Shown here: positions 26,319 to 35,903 of the stretch, piece after piece
Layout: the number at the start of each line of letters is the position of its first letter
Numbering within the stretch: position 1 is the first letter of the stretch
NCBI GenBank assembly: GCA_913060875.1
Contig: CAJXSL010000008.1
Span: 124,001 to 188,000 of the forward strand
Reading direction: 5' to 3'
DNA from: an uncultured Desulfobacteraceae bacterium
GTDB lineage: Bacteria; Desulfobacterota; Desulfobacteria; Desulfobacterales; UBA5852
Length of the DNA: 64,000 nt
The notes under the pieces: model-generated
Told to the model about the DNA's origin: nothing
Database searches by the model: none
The model's input: only the letters and a program-made list of their open reading frames with translations
Made by a program: the position numbers and the translations under genes

Positions 26319-26672
26319 AGCCTTCCTCCCTCAGGAAAAACTTTGGATGGTGAATGATAAAGGTCTGATCGCCTGGAACGGAATCGGGCAGGCAACCTTT
26401 TTCGCCACAGGCTAAACAGACGTATATAATGAAAGACAGTGAATGGGTCAAGACTAGAAACGATCGTACGGTCAATTGCATGGGTGACGACGTGCGCCGA
26501 TTTATTTTTGATCTAAATCCGCCATCTCTGTTGGAGGCCCCGGAGAGGTTTTAACGATTTAGGGCGCTCTTTCGAAACCCCTTCAAGGCGATAAGCAGAG
26601 GGCATCCTGCCCTATGGGGGGGAGCTTTTGCCTATTGGGCGGTGTGGCGGGCTTAATGGGGACAACGTGTCG

Positions 26673-28271
26673 TCAGCCATGCTGAAAGGAACGGATATGC
26701 TCCGGTATACCCGGGAGGTAGTCGCCGGTCCATGGTTCGATCCGGCCGACCTGGCAGGCTTCGGGGAGGTGGGAGCGGATGGATGCGAAAACCTCGGGCC
26801 GGCAGGCAAAGAGGAGTTCGTAGTCTTCCCCGCCCGTCAGAACGATTGCTTCCGGATCCAAACGGTCAGTATCACAGAAACGCCTCAGGTCAGGGTGCTG
26901 GGCCATGGCTTGGGGCGCAAGATGGATGGACACTTCGGCCGCCCGGGCAATATGGGCGGCATCGCCGGCCAGGCCGTCGCTGATGTCCATAGCACAGTTC
27001 ACACCATGCTCGGCCAGCACGGCGGCAGCGTCGAAGCGGGCCCGGGGCTGTTGGAACCGTTTAACAAGGTCGGGGAACCGGTCGTCGCCCTTTTGCAGGG
27101 CCAGCAGGCCGCCGCGGGCCAGTCCCAGAGGGCCGGTGGCGTACAGCCCGTCGCCGGGACGGGCCGCCCCGCGCCGGGGGAAAATGTCCGCCCGTCCTTC
27201 GCCCACCGCGAACAAGTCCAGGCACAATCGTCCGGCTCGGGCGATGTTGCCCCCGCCCATCCGGCAGCCATGGCGTTCCAGGGCCGCATAGAGGCCATCG
27301 TAGATGCGCTGGATGGTGGCCTCGGAGATGGCCGCCGGCAGTCCCAGGTTGATAAACAGGCTGACAGGCCGGGCATAGGAAGCGGCCAGATCGCTTAAGG
27401 TCACTTCGACGGCGCGTTCCCCAAGGGCTTCGGGCGTGAGCCAGTCCGCCTGAAAATGGATGCCTTCCCGCTGGGTGTCGGTGGTGATTACCGGAAACGC
27501 CAGAGGCGCCAGCCGGGCTGCGTCGTCCCCCGGGGGGATGACCGTGTTGTCTTCCCCGGGCTTTTGCAGGGCCGGCGCCACCAGGGCCCGGATCAATTGG
27601 AATTCGTCCTGCCAGCCGTTTTCGATGAAAGTTCGGGGGGCGCAGTCACAGGCCTCGGCCAGGCGGGCGGCGGCCGTTGCCGGGTCGGCCGCCCGGGAGA
27701 TGGCGCTGATGACCGCCACCCCGGCGGCCCCCGCCCGCAGGCAATCGCCGGCGTGCTCCGCCGTGATGCCGCCGATGGCCACCACCGGCAGCGGTACCTG
27801 GGCGACGATTTCCTTGAGGCCATGGAGGCCCCGGACCGGTTTGGCATCGGCTTTGGTGCCGGTTGCAAATACAGGGCCGCTGCCCACGTAATCACACGGC
27901 GCCAGGTCGGTCTCCCGAAGTTCTTCCGGGGTGGAAACCGATATGCCGATGATGGCCGCGGGCCCGAGGATATGGCGGGCTTCCCGCGGATTGCCGTCTT
28001 CCTGCCCCAGGTGAACCCCATCCGCACCGACAGCCTTGGCCAGCAAGACATCGTCGTTGACTACCAGGGGGACACCGTTGACGCGGCAGAGATCGCGGAT
28101 ATGGCGCAATTCGTCAAAATTCGACAGCTGGAACTGCTTGTGGCGGTATTGGATAAAGCTGGCGCCGCCTTTAAGCGCGGCGCGAACCTGGTCCAGGGGA
28201 GATGCGGCCGGCGCCTGATGGTCGGAGATGAAATAAAATCTTAGGGCGCGGGTCAATCGTGTAGGATGCAT
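26673..28271 (-). CDS. thiE/thiL: Bifunctional thiamine-phosphate synthase / thiamine-monophosphate kinase (ThiE-ThiL fusion)
   Basis: N-terminal ThiE (FIQYRHK, VPLVVNDDVLLAKAVGADGVHLGQED, DYVGSGPVFATGTKADA, VVAIGGITAEHAGDCLRAGAAGVAVISAI) followed in frame by ThiL (PPGDDAARL, TTDTQREGIHFQADWLTPEALGERAVEVTLSDLAA, GGGNIARAG, MDISDGLAGDAAHI, LTGGEDYELLFACRP). Confidence 0.93.
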   Translation of the reverse strand: MHPTRLTRALRFYFISDHQAPAASPLDQVRAALKGGASFIQYRHKQFQLSNFDELRHIRDLCRVNGVPLVVNDDVLLAKAVGADGVHLGQEDGNPREARHILGPAAIIGISVSTPEELRETDLAPCDYVGSGPVFATGTKADAKPVRGLHGLKEIVAQVPLPVVAIGGITAEHAGDCLRAGAAGVAVISAISRAADPATAAARLAEACDCAPRTFIENGWQDEFQLIRALVAPALQKPGEDNTVIPPGDDAARLAPLAFPVITTDTQREGIHFQADWLTPEALGERAVEVTLSDLAASYARPVSLFINLGLPAAISEATIQRIYDGLYAALERHGCRMGGGNIARAGRLCLDLFAVGEGRADIFPRRGAARPGDGLYATGPLGLARGGLLALQKGDDRFPDLVKRFQQPRARFDAAAVLAEHGVNCAMDISDGLAGDAAHIARAAEVSIHLAPQAMAQHPDLRRFCDTDRLDPEAIVLTGGEDYELLFACRPEVFASIRSHLPEACQVGRIEPWTGDYLPGIPEHIRSFQHG

Positions 28272-28276
28272 TTCCG

Positions 28277-28858
28277 TTACTCCGCTTGGCCCTGGGAATG
28301 GCGTCCATTTTCAAACCGCCGGGCCCAGGCCTGGAAGCGAAGGGCCGGGGATTCGCCGTAACGCCGGAGCATGGCCACGATGGCGTCGATGGGCCGTGCG
28401 GTTTGCTCCCCGTGTCCCTTCTTGGAATAGAATTTATCGGCGTAGCAGATAATCTCTTCTTCGGTGGTCCGGGGCTGCATGTCCCGCAGCGGCAGGGGAA
28501 GCCTCTGGTTTCGGATGTCATCCACGCTGAGCCCGACACCCACATGCCGTTCGCACACCAGGGCATGCCGTTCCAGGCCATGGTTTTCCAGCAGCTCCCG
28601 TCCCAGTGTGCCATGGCAGATGTAGGGGTGATCGCCATGACAGCCCAGGGACGGGGTATCGGTCAGGAAAATACCGATATCGTGCAGCATGGCTGCTTCG
28701 TGCAAGAAGTTGCGGTCCACGGCCGGGTCGCCGAGGTGATCGGCGACCGCGAGCGCTTTGGCGGCCACCGCTTCACCGTGACGCACCAGCAGATTGTAGA
28801 CAGCACTGTCGGCGGGATAGTATGCGCGAATGATCGTGGTGGGGTCGATCGCTTTCAC
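28277..28858 (-). CDS. HD-domain phosphohydrolase
   Basis: AVADHLGDPAVDRNFLHEAAMLHDIGIFLTDTPSLGCHGDHPYICHGTLGRELLEN with HD pair; directly abuts the prfB stop. Confidence 0.85.
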   Translation of the reverse strand: MKAIDPTTIIRAYYPADSAVYNLLVRHGEAVAAKALAVADHLGDPAVDRNFLHEAAMLHDIGIFLTDTPSLGCHGDHPYICHGTLGRELLENHGLERHALVCERHVGVGLSVDDIRNQRLPLPLRDMQPRTTEEEIICYADKFYSKKGHGEQTARPIDAIVAMLRRYGESPALRFQAWARRFENGRHSQGQAE

Positions 28859-29966
28859 CTAATGACCGGCCTGCCCTTTCCACAGCAGCCAGCCCTCGAT
28901 AAAGGGATCCAGACCGCCGTCCAGAACCTCGTTGACATTGCCGACGTCTTTGTTGAGGCGGTGGTCCTTGACCATCTGATAGGGGTGTAGCACGTAGGAG
29001 CGGATCTGGCTGCCCCAGGCGATGTCGGCCTTGCTGTCGTGGATTTTTTGCAGGGCGTCGTCCTGCTTTTGTTTTTCGTGATCGTGCAGCCGGGCCTTCA
29101 GCACCTTCATGGCCAGGTCCCGGTTGCGGTGCTGGGATTTTTCCTGCTGGCACTGGACCACGATGCCGGTGGGGTGATGGGTGATGCGCACCGCGCTGCT
29201 GGTTTTGTTCACGTGCTGGCCACCGGCGCCGCTGGCGCGGAATACGTCGATCCGCAGATCTTTTTCCTCGATATCGATTTCGATTTCCTGATCCAGTTCC
29301 GGGTAGACAAAGACCGATGCAAAAGACGTGTGCCGTTTACCGCTGGCATTGAAAGGCGAGATCCTCACCAGCCGATGGACCCCTTTTTCGGCCTTGAGAT
29401 AGCCGTAGGCGTTTTCACCCACCGCGGTAAAGGTCACGCTTTTGATCCCGGCTTCATCCCCCGGTTGAAGATCGATGATTTCCGAGCGATAGCCCTTGCG
29501 TTCCACCCAGCGGGCGTACATGCGAAAGAGCATTTCGGCCCAGTCCTGGGCTTCGGTGCCGCCGGCGCCGGCATTGATGGACACGATGGCGTTGTTGGCA
29601 TCGTTTTCCCCATCCAGCATGAGCGACAGGGAGAAGGATTCAATATCGTGGCTCAACGCCTTCAGATGGGCGCTGATTTCCGCAAGGGTGGCTTCGTCGG
29701 CTTCTTCCAGCGCCATCTCCAGGAGCAGGGCGTTGTCCTCCACATCGCTGGTGAGGCCGCGGAAGCGGTCGATCTTGGCGGCCAGCACCGTGCGTTCCTT
29801 CAGCAGGGGTTTGGTCTGTTCCGGATTGTCCCAGAAACCGTCCTGGGCGATAATGGATTCGAGTTCTTGGAGGCGGTTTTCTTTGGTGGAGAGGTCAAAG
29901 ATAATCCCGGATTTGATGGAGGCGGTTGCGGACTTCATGCAGGGTTTGTTTGGTTTCGGCAGACAT
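28859..29966 (-). CDS. prfB: Peptide chain release factor 2, requiring a programmed +1 frameshift
   Basis: Zero frame ATG (29966): MSAETKQTLHEVRNRLHQIRDYL then in-frame TGA at 29895-29897 (CTT TGA C); +1 frame continues DLSTKENRLQELESIIAQDGFWDNPEQ... to RF2 body with GGQHVNKTSSAVRITHHPTGIVVQCQQEKSQHRNRDLAM. Confidence 0.95.
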
Positions 29967-30161
29967 TTTTCAAATCTCCTTTTGGGCGCTCTGCGACATG
30001 ATCGTTGGCGCCGTCGTTATCGATGCGAGGGCCTGATGGGAATGGCAAGGTTCCCTTTCCAGGCCGGATCGAAGATGCTTTTTTCAAAGCTTGCGTAGCC
30101 TAATAATAGTGCAATCCGGGGCGTTCTTCAAGCGATTCCCTTGATCCGCCAAACGGCGGCT

Positions 30162-31736
30162 TTACCCCTTGACCGATGGCTTTGCCGGTTGCCGGAACCA
30201 TTGCAACAGGCCCAGCACGCCGACGATTGCCAGGCAGATCCGGGCAAAGGTGTCGCCGATACGCACGTAGAGGGTCCGGTTTTGCAGGCAGGCGACCGTC
30301 CGGACGCGGGTGGCGCTTTCAAACAGCCCCGTGGTATCGACGATGCGGCCGTCGGGCTGGATCATCCCGCTGATGCCGGTGTTGGTCGCCCGGATCAGGC
30401 TGCGCCGGGTTTCCACGGCCCGGAATACATATTGGATGAGGTGCTGGTAGGGGGCGCTGGTGCGGCCGTACCAGGCGTCGTTGGTCAGGTTGACCAGCAG
30501 GTCGGCGCCGTTGTTGACGGCCGCCCGGGCCAGGTCGGGGAAGATGCCGTCATAGCAGATGAGGGGGCCGATCCGGTGGCCGTTGTATTCCAGTACCCCG
30601 CCGGGCGGGCCGGCGTGGAAATCCCCCACCTGGGCCACCATTTTCCCCAGGAAGGGCAGCCATTTTTTAAAGGGTACGTATTCCCCGAAAGGCACCAGGT
30701 GGGCCTTGTCGTAGCGGGCCAGGAGGGTGCCCTGGGCGTCGAGGAGGTAAGCGCTGTTGAAATAGGCCAGACCGGTATCGTTTTGACGGACGGCCGGGCT
30801 GCCGATGATGTGGGCGCTGCCCGTGTTGCGCACGCCGCGCTGCACCATGCGGGTCAGGGCCTTGTTGCGAAACAGATAAAAGGGGGTGGCCGTCTCCGGC
30901 CAGACGATGAGGTCGGGCTTTTCCGGCTTCAGTTGCCCGGAAAGTTGAATGTATTGCTTGGTGGATGAGATCTGGAAGGCCGGATCCCATTTTTCCGCCT
31001 GGGGGATGTTGCCCTGGGCCAAACCCACCCGCAGTGTGGGGGCCTTGGCTTGCAGATCTTCGATCTGGCTGCGCCGGACGAAACCATAGGTCAGGGTCAA
31101 TGCGAGGCAAAGCATGGCCACCAGCAATCCCCGCCCCGCCGTCGGTCGGGGGATGGTCTGCCCCTGCCAGGCTTTCCCGGTGCGTGACAGGATAAAGAAA
31201 AACAGGGCCATGTTGACGAAAACGATGACCGCCGACAGGCCGTAAACCCCCCACAGGTCGGCACTCTGGATCAGGGTCAACCACCGGTGCTGGGAGTGGC
31301 CCAGATATCCCCAGGTAAAACCGCTCAACAGGAAGCTGCGCAGGTATTCCAGCGCGGCCCAGAGCAGGGGGGCGACGATCAGAGCGCGTGTGGTTGTCTT
31401 CCCGAGATGGATGAGCAGGGCACTGAAAAAGGCTGTATAGAGGCCGATGTAGGTGCTGAGCAGCAAGAGGACGCCGATGGCGATATAAAGGGGGAGATGA
31501 CCATAGGCGGTCATGGTATGGGCCAACCAGTAAATCAGCCCCACGGCATGGGTGAGGCCGCAGAGCCACCCCAGGCGCAATCCGTCTTTGGATGAAACGT
31601 CCCGCAGGGCCAGCAGCAGCGGGATCAGGGCAACCCAGGCCATCCAGAACCCACCCGTGCGGGGGAAGGCGGCGGTCAGCAGCACGCCGGACAGCAGGGT
31701 CAGAAAGAGTTTGGAGCGGTCGATGGGTCGTGTCAT
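30162..31736 (-). CDS. lnt: Apolipoprotein N-acyltransferase
   Basis: Multiple TM segments; RVGLAQGNIPQAEKWDP, LIVWPETATPFYLF, YDKAHLVPFGEYVPF, GPLICYDGIFPDLARAAVNNGADLLVNLTNDAWYG. Confidence 0.94.
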   Translation of the reverse strand: MTRPIDRSKLFLTLLSGVLLTAAFPRTGGFWMAWVALIPLLLALRDVSSKDGLRLGWLCGLTHAVGLIYWLAHTMTAYGHLPLYIAIGVLLLLSTYIGLYTAFFSALLIHLGKTTTRALIVAPLLWAALEYLRSFLLSGFTWGYLGHSQHRWLTLIQSADLWGVYGLSAVIVFVNMALFFFILSRTGKAWQGQTIPRPTAGRGLLVAMLCLALTLTYGFVRRSQIEDLQAKAPTLRVGLAQGNIPQAEKWDPAFQISSTKQYIQLSGQLKPEKPDLIVWPETATPFYLFRNKALTRMVQRGVRNTGSAHIIGSPAVRQNDTGLAYFNSAYLLDAQGTLLARYDKAHLVPFGEYVPFKKWLPFLGKMVAQVGDFHAGPPGGVLEYNGHRIGPLICYDGIFPDLARAAVNNGADLLVNLTNDAWYGRTSAPYQHLIQYVFRAVETRRSLIRATNTGISGMIQPDGRIVDTTGLFESATRVRTVACLQNRTLYVRIGDTFARICLAIVGVLGLLQWFRQPAKPSVKG

Positions 31737-32083
31737 GGTTTTGTCGGTCAGGCCCGCATCGTGATGGCTGGCTGCCAAGGGCAGCGGCACAATGGATTGC
31801 CATAAAAAAACCTCGCCCCGGAGGGAAGGTCGTGGAATGCCGTTATTCAGCGGTTTAATAAAATTCGCTGATCACAAGGCGCGATTATCCGGCAAGCATT
31901 GACTTTCTGTCAATTCTTAATTTGATGGTAATGGCCACCGGGGTTAGCGCTATCCAGGATATTTCCTGAAATATTCTGGCTGTTGGCCTCGAAAAGAACC
32001 GGTTGGCCATTTAACGGTGAGCTAAATTCGCAAAGACGGGAAACGGTCCGCACAATGGTTTGGGGCCTGGCGGATGGAAAGGG

Positions 32084-32293
32084 TCAGCCGTCGCAGCGTT
32101 CCAGCGTTGGACGGTGACGCGTTCCGGCATTGGCAAATAAGCTGTCCTGGTAACAGGATTCGCAATACGTTTTACCTCCCATGGCCAGAATATGCTGTCG
32201 TTCCGTAATTTTGCGACCGCAGATGGTGCACCGACAGTTGGATGTAGGGGCGGTCGATACCGATTTAATAACGGGCTTTGTGCGTTTTGTCAT
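32084..32293 (-). CDS. Small zinc-ribbon-like protein
   Basis: CTICGRKITERQHILAMGGKTYCESCYQDSLF: two CxxC pairs, LIM/zinc-ribbon-like spacing. Confidence 0.65.
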   Translation of the reverse strand: MTKRTKPVIKSVSTAPTSNCRCTICGRKITERQHILAMGGKTYCESCYQDSLFANAGTRHRPTLERCDG

Positions 32294-32332
32294 TTTTTCT
32301 CTCCCTCAATCTGTTGGTCCTCAAACTGATAT

Positions 32333-32348
32333 TTCAAAAAATGTGCCA
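32333..32348 (-). promoter_or_regulatory. Possible sigma-54 promoter upstream of the small zinc-ribbon gene
   Basis: Minus strand TGGCACATTTTTTGAA, GG-N10-GA; -12 element non-consensus. Confidence 0.3.
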
Positions 32349-32570
32349 GGCAACGTAGTATTCCAAAATACCGATACAAATCATTAATATCAGGTAGATA
32401 TGGTTTGTGGGGGCTTGGTTTGAGAGCGCCGCCAAATTACAATGTTGTAAATAGTAGCGGTTTAAGGTTACAAAATCGTCATAATTAATCAGTCGTAGGT
32501 TATTTTATCGGGGCTGTCCTAAACGGTCCCGGCCATGCAGGACACATCCGGACTCTCTATAAATATCCCG

Positions 32571-32591
32571 AACGCGTGAAATATCCGGGCT
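32571..32591. repeat. Dispersed repeat copy 1 (AACGCGTGAAATATCCGGGCT)
   Basis: Matches 32762-32782 and 55220-55240 with one or two differences. Confidence 0.7.
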
Positions 32592-32761
32592 GATCCCGGA
32601 AGATTCAGATCTGCATCCGAATGGGCCGGCAACATGACATACAATGGTTTGGGAAGCCATCTCCCCGGGCGGTTGCAGAATAGGGTTGCAGCTTTCGCTA
32701 TATTGGGGCAAAGGTAACCTAAGGGGCCTTCCTGATCCTACGAAGCCGAATACACCGGCGT

Positions 32762-32782
32762 AACGCGTGAAATATCCGGGTT
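32762..32782. repeat. Dispersed repeat copy 2 (AACGCGTGAAATATCCGGGTT)
   Basis: Matches 32571-32591 and 55220-55240. Confidence 0.7.
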
Positions 32783-32813
32783 AGAGACCGTCAGACGAAG
32801 GAGGAACAAGCAC

Positions 32814-33242
32814 ATGCGCATACGGCAGGTATCCGTTTTCATGGAAAAAGCCTTGGAGCGCTTCCGGGAGATTACCGAATTGTTCCACGATGCCGGCATC
32901 AATATCCGCGCCCATTCCCTGGTCGGCCACACGAATACACCCTACAAAATTCTGCGCATGATTGTGGACGATACCGAAACAGCCGTCGCCGTGCTGAAAA
33001 ACCGCGGCCTAAGCGTCAAGGTAGAAGACGTGCTCGCGGTTGAGGTGGACCATCGCAGCGGCGGGCTTTATCGAATTCTGGAAATTCTTGATGCCGAAGG
33101 TCTGGAATTGCGCTATACCTATGCCGCCGCCCACGACGTGTGTCAGAAGGCGGCCATGGTATTGAGCTTTGACGACCTTGACCAGGCGATTAAAGCTCTG
33201 GTCGATCAGGGGGCGCCGGTGATTGCCTCCGAGCGATTTTGA
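32814..33242 (+). CDS. Tandem ACT-domain protein
   Basis: QVSVFMEKALERFREITELFHDAGINIRAHSLVGHTNTPYKILRMIVDDTETAVAVLKNRGLSVKVEDVLAVEV..GGLYRILEILDAEGLELRYTYAA: two ACT-like repeats. Confidence 0.85.
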   Translation: MRIRQVSVFMEKALERFREITELFHDAGINIRAHSLVGHTNTPYKILRMIVDDTETAVAVLKNRGLSVKVEDVLAVEVDHRSGGLYRILEILDAEGLELRYTYAAAHDVCQKAAMVLSFDDLDQAIKALVDQGAPVIASERF

Positions 33243-33273
33243 CCGCTTGCGGCGCCCTTTTGTCTTTTTAAAT

Positions 33274-33309
33274 GAAAAGGGGCGATCGTGAGGACGACCG
33301 CCCCTTTTC
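33274..33309 (+). terminator. Hairpin downstream of the ACT-domain gene
   Basis: GAAAAGGGGCGATCGTGAGGACGACCGCCCCTTTTC inverted repeat. Confidence 0.65.
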
Positions 33310-33400
33310 AAGGAGGTTGGAAAAGGATTGTCTAAGCGTTCTGGCCAACGCTTATGGTTACCATCGACAATTTCGTCCCTTGACTTTAGAATTTTTTCCC

Positions 33401-33739
33401 ATGACCGCAAAATACAGTGACATAAAAGAACTTATCCTGGCGTCCCGGCCTGATGCCGTGGGCGTGGCCTTCCGGGAACTCGATTGCGGGTGCGCGCGCC
33501 TGTGCGGTGTTTCCCGCCAAGGCGACCCGGTCGGTGAGGTGTACAACCTGTCGGGGCAGCCGGCCACCCGTAATCTGGAGCCCCTGGTCTGTCTCAAGTG
33601 CTACCGTGACAAGCGGTTTGCCGTGGAACGAACCGCCCGCAAAGGCATCCTCTGGGCCGATGGCCCGGATCGGCAAACCGGAACCGATGAGCGCCAGCTC
33701 ATCGGCATCGCGGTTTTCGGCAAAGACTACAGCAACTAG
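33401..33739 (+). CDS. Conserved small cysteine-containing protein of unknown function
   Basis: Intact ORF MTAKYSDIKELILASRPDAVGVAFRELDCGCARLCGVS...VCLKCYRDKRFAVERTARKG; no family recognised. Confidence 0.6.
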   Translation: MTAKYSDIKELILASRPDAVGVAFRELDCGCARLCGVSRQGDPVGEVYNLSGQPATRNLEPLVCLKCYRDKRFAVERTARKGILWADGPDRQTGTDERQLIGIAVFGKDYSN

Positions 33740-33750
33740 AACCCGCCTTT

Positions 33751-34596
33751 TCAGGCCCGTTTACCAGATGCCATGGCATAGGTGATGCGGTCGATGATGA
33801 TGGCCATCAGCACAATGCACAGCCCGGCCTCGAAGCCGCGTCCGATTTCGATGCGGTTGATGGCCAGCAATACTTCGAATCCCAATCCTTTGGCGCCGAT
33901 CATGGAGGCGATGACCACCATGGCCAGGGCCATCATGGTGGTTTGGTTGACCCCCACCATGATCGTGGGCCGGGCCAGGGGCAGCTGGACCTTGAAGAGG
34001 ATCTGCCAGTAGCTGGAGCCGAAGGCATGGGCTGCCTCCACGACACTGGGGGAGACCTCCCGGATGCCTACGTTGGTGAGGCGGATGACGGGCGGCACGG
34101 CATAGACGATGGTGGCGAAAAGGGCGGGCACCTTTCCCAGGCCGAAGAGCATCAGGGCCGGGATCAGATAGACGAAGCTCGGCATGGTCTGCATGCCGTC
34201 CAGCAATGGTTTGAGGATCTTTTCGAACATATCGCTGCTGGCCATGAGAATGCCCAGGGGAATGCCGATGGCCAGGGAGATGATCACGGCCGACGTCACC
34301 AGCGAAAGGGTTCGCATGGCCATCTCCCAGTTGCCCAGCATCCCCATGAAAAAGAGCATGCCGGCCATCATCAGGCCCGACCACCACTTGCCCATGACCC
34401 GCCAGGCCAGCAGGCCCACGGCGATAATGAGCACTGGCCAGGGTACCCATAGAAAGAACTTCTCCACCACCAGCATGAATTTCAGGATGGCGCTCCCCAG
34501 GGCGTCAAAGAAGCCGCCAAAGCTCATGAGCACCCAATCCATGGCCTGGTCGGTCCATTTGTCCAGGGGAATTTGTATGTTTTCCGGGAACTTCAC
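33751..34596 (-). CDS. proW: Glycine betaine/proline ABC transporter permease
   Basis: SDMFEKILKPLLDGMQTMPSFVYLIPALMLFGLGKVPALFATIVYAVPPVIRLTNVGIREVSPSVVEAAHAFGSSYWQILFKVQLPLA. Confidence 0.94.
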   Translation of the reverse strand: MKFPENIQIPLDKWTDQAMDWVLMSFGGFFDALGSAILKFMLVVEKFFLWVPWPVLIIAVGLLAWRVMGKWWSGLMMAGMLFFMGMLGNWEMAMRTLSLVTSAVIISLAIGIPLGILMASSDMFEKILKPLLDGMQTMPSFVYLIPALMLFGLGKVPALFATIVYAVPPVIRLTNVGIREVSPSVVEAAHAFGSSYWQILFKVQLPLARPTIMVGVNQTTMMALAMVVIASMIGAKGLGFEVLLAINRIEIGRGFEAGLCIVLMAIIIDRITYAMASGKRA

Positions 34597-34653
34597 TTTA
34601 TTCTTACTCCTCGATTACCGCCATTATATCGGCGGCTAAATTGACCTAATCGC

Positions 34654-34730
34654 GTCATCCCGGCGAAAGCCGGGATCTGGCTTTTTCTCCCGCTGCTTCC
34701 GGAAGAGATTCCGGCTTTCGCCGGGATGAC
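34654..34730. repeat. REP/MITE-like palindromic element with perfect 20-bp inverted repeats
   Basis: GTCATCCCGGCGAAAGCCGG (34654-34673) and reverse complement at 34711-34730, between proX and proW. Confidence 0.85.
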
Positions 34731-34817
34731 ATCCGTCGGTGTCCAATCTCACCTGGGCGATAGGGCTGCCGTCCGGCTCCGCTAAGCTATCAGCGGGGCC
34801 GGACGAGAGGTCGGGAT

Positions 34818-35864
34818 TTATTTCATGGCGGCCTTGACTTTGGCCGCCACGTCGGCCGGCACCCACTGGGTCCAGAGGTCCTCGTAGGTTTTCAGGAACC
34901 ACGTGGCCGCCTCCGGGGGCTTGCCGCCGGTGTCCTGCATATGGGCCAGGAACTTGTTGTTGATGTCCAGCGTGGTGCTGTATTTCGTCAGGAAATCGGC
35001 AACGTCCGGGGCCCACTCGGGCAATTTTTTGTGGACGATGATGTCGCATTTGACGGCCGGGTAGGCGCATTTGGCCGTGGATTCGAAGATGGCCTTATCA
35101 AAGGGCGGCTCTTCGAGCTGGGTCATGTCCAGCTTGCCCAGCACCCAGGTGGGGGCCCAGTAATAGCCGATCCAGGCTTTGCCACGTTTGTAGGCGGCTT
35201 CCATGCTGGCGGCCAGGGCCGCCCCGGATCCGGGTTCCATTGTGTTGTAAGTGTCGCGGAGGCCGTAGGCATCGAATTTTTTGTTGTTGACGTCGCGGCA
35301 GGACCAGCCAGGGATACAGCTGTAGAAGAGCCCCTTGCCCGGGTCTTCGGGGTCTTTGAACAACTCCCAGTATTCGGGCATGTCAAAAACCGATTTCAAA
35401 TCCGGAGCTGTGGGCTTGATGCCCCGCTTGGCATCGCCCTTGATCATGTAGGTGGGCACGTACCAACCCTGGACGCTGTTGGGGAAGTTGGGCCCCAGGA
35501 GGATAAATCCCTCCTTGGTATTGGGGTCTTTGCCCTTGGCAAGGCCCTCGTCATAGAGTTCCTGCCAGTTTTCAGTCCAAGTTTCCATGTTGACGTTGGG
35601 GGCGTCATCCCCTTTGGCGCTGATCAGGGCTTTGTTCAGAAGAATCGTTTCGCCGGGCGTATACTTTATGGGATAACCCAGGCCGTGTTCGATGATAAAA
35701 CCGGCTACACGATTGTGCACCTGGACACTGTCCCAGCCGAGATCCGCGAATACAATGGGTTTTTTATCGGCGGCCAGAACCGTTCCGGTACAAAGCGTGA
35801 CCAGAAACAGGGCGGCTGTTAACAGAATCGCTAAACGTTTGGTACCATGTCCTAATCTTCGCAT
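34818..35864 (-). CDS. proX: Glycine betaine/proline ABC transporter substrate-binding protein
   Basis: Signal peptide; KPIVFADLGWDSVQVHNRVAGFIIEHGLGYPIKYTPGETILLNKALISAKGDDAPNVNMETWTENW; YMIKGDAKRGIKPTAPDLKSVFDMPEYWELFKDPEDPGKGLFYSCIPGWSC. Confidence 0.94.
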   Translation of the reverse strand: MRRLGHGTKRLAILLTAALFLVTLCTGTVLAADKKPIVFADLGWDSVQVHNRVAGFIIEHGLGYPIKYTPGETILLNKALISAKGDDAPNVNMETWTENWQELYDEGLAKGKDPNTKEGFILLGPNFPNSVQGWYVPTYMIKGDAKRGIKPTAPDLKSVFDMPEYWELFKDPEDPGKGLFYSCIPGWSCRDVNNKKFDAYGLRDTYNTMEPGSGAALAASMEAAYKRGKAWIGYYWAPTWVLGKLDMTQLEEPPFDKAIFESTAKCAYPAVKCDIIVHKKLPEWAPDVADFLTKYSTTLDINNKFLAHMQDTGGKPPEAATWFLKTYEDLWTQWVPADVAAKVKAAMK

Positions 35865-35903
35865 GCGTAATTCCCTCCTTTTTTCTATCGTTGATAATTC
35901 AGA

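Noticed and set aside
26319-26672. Search for a TPP riboswitch or other element near the ThiE-ThiL gene
   Set aside because: This gap is downstream of thiE/L and upstream of the peptide SBP; no THI-box motifs seen here or just upstream of 28271.
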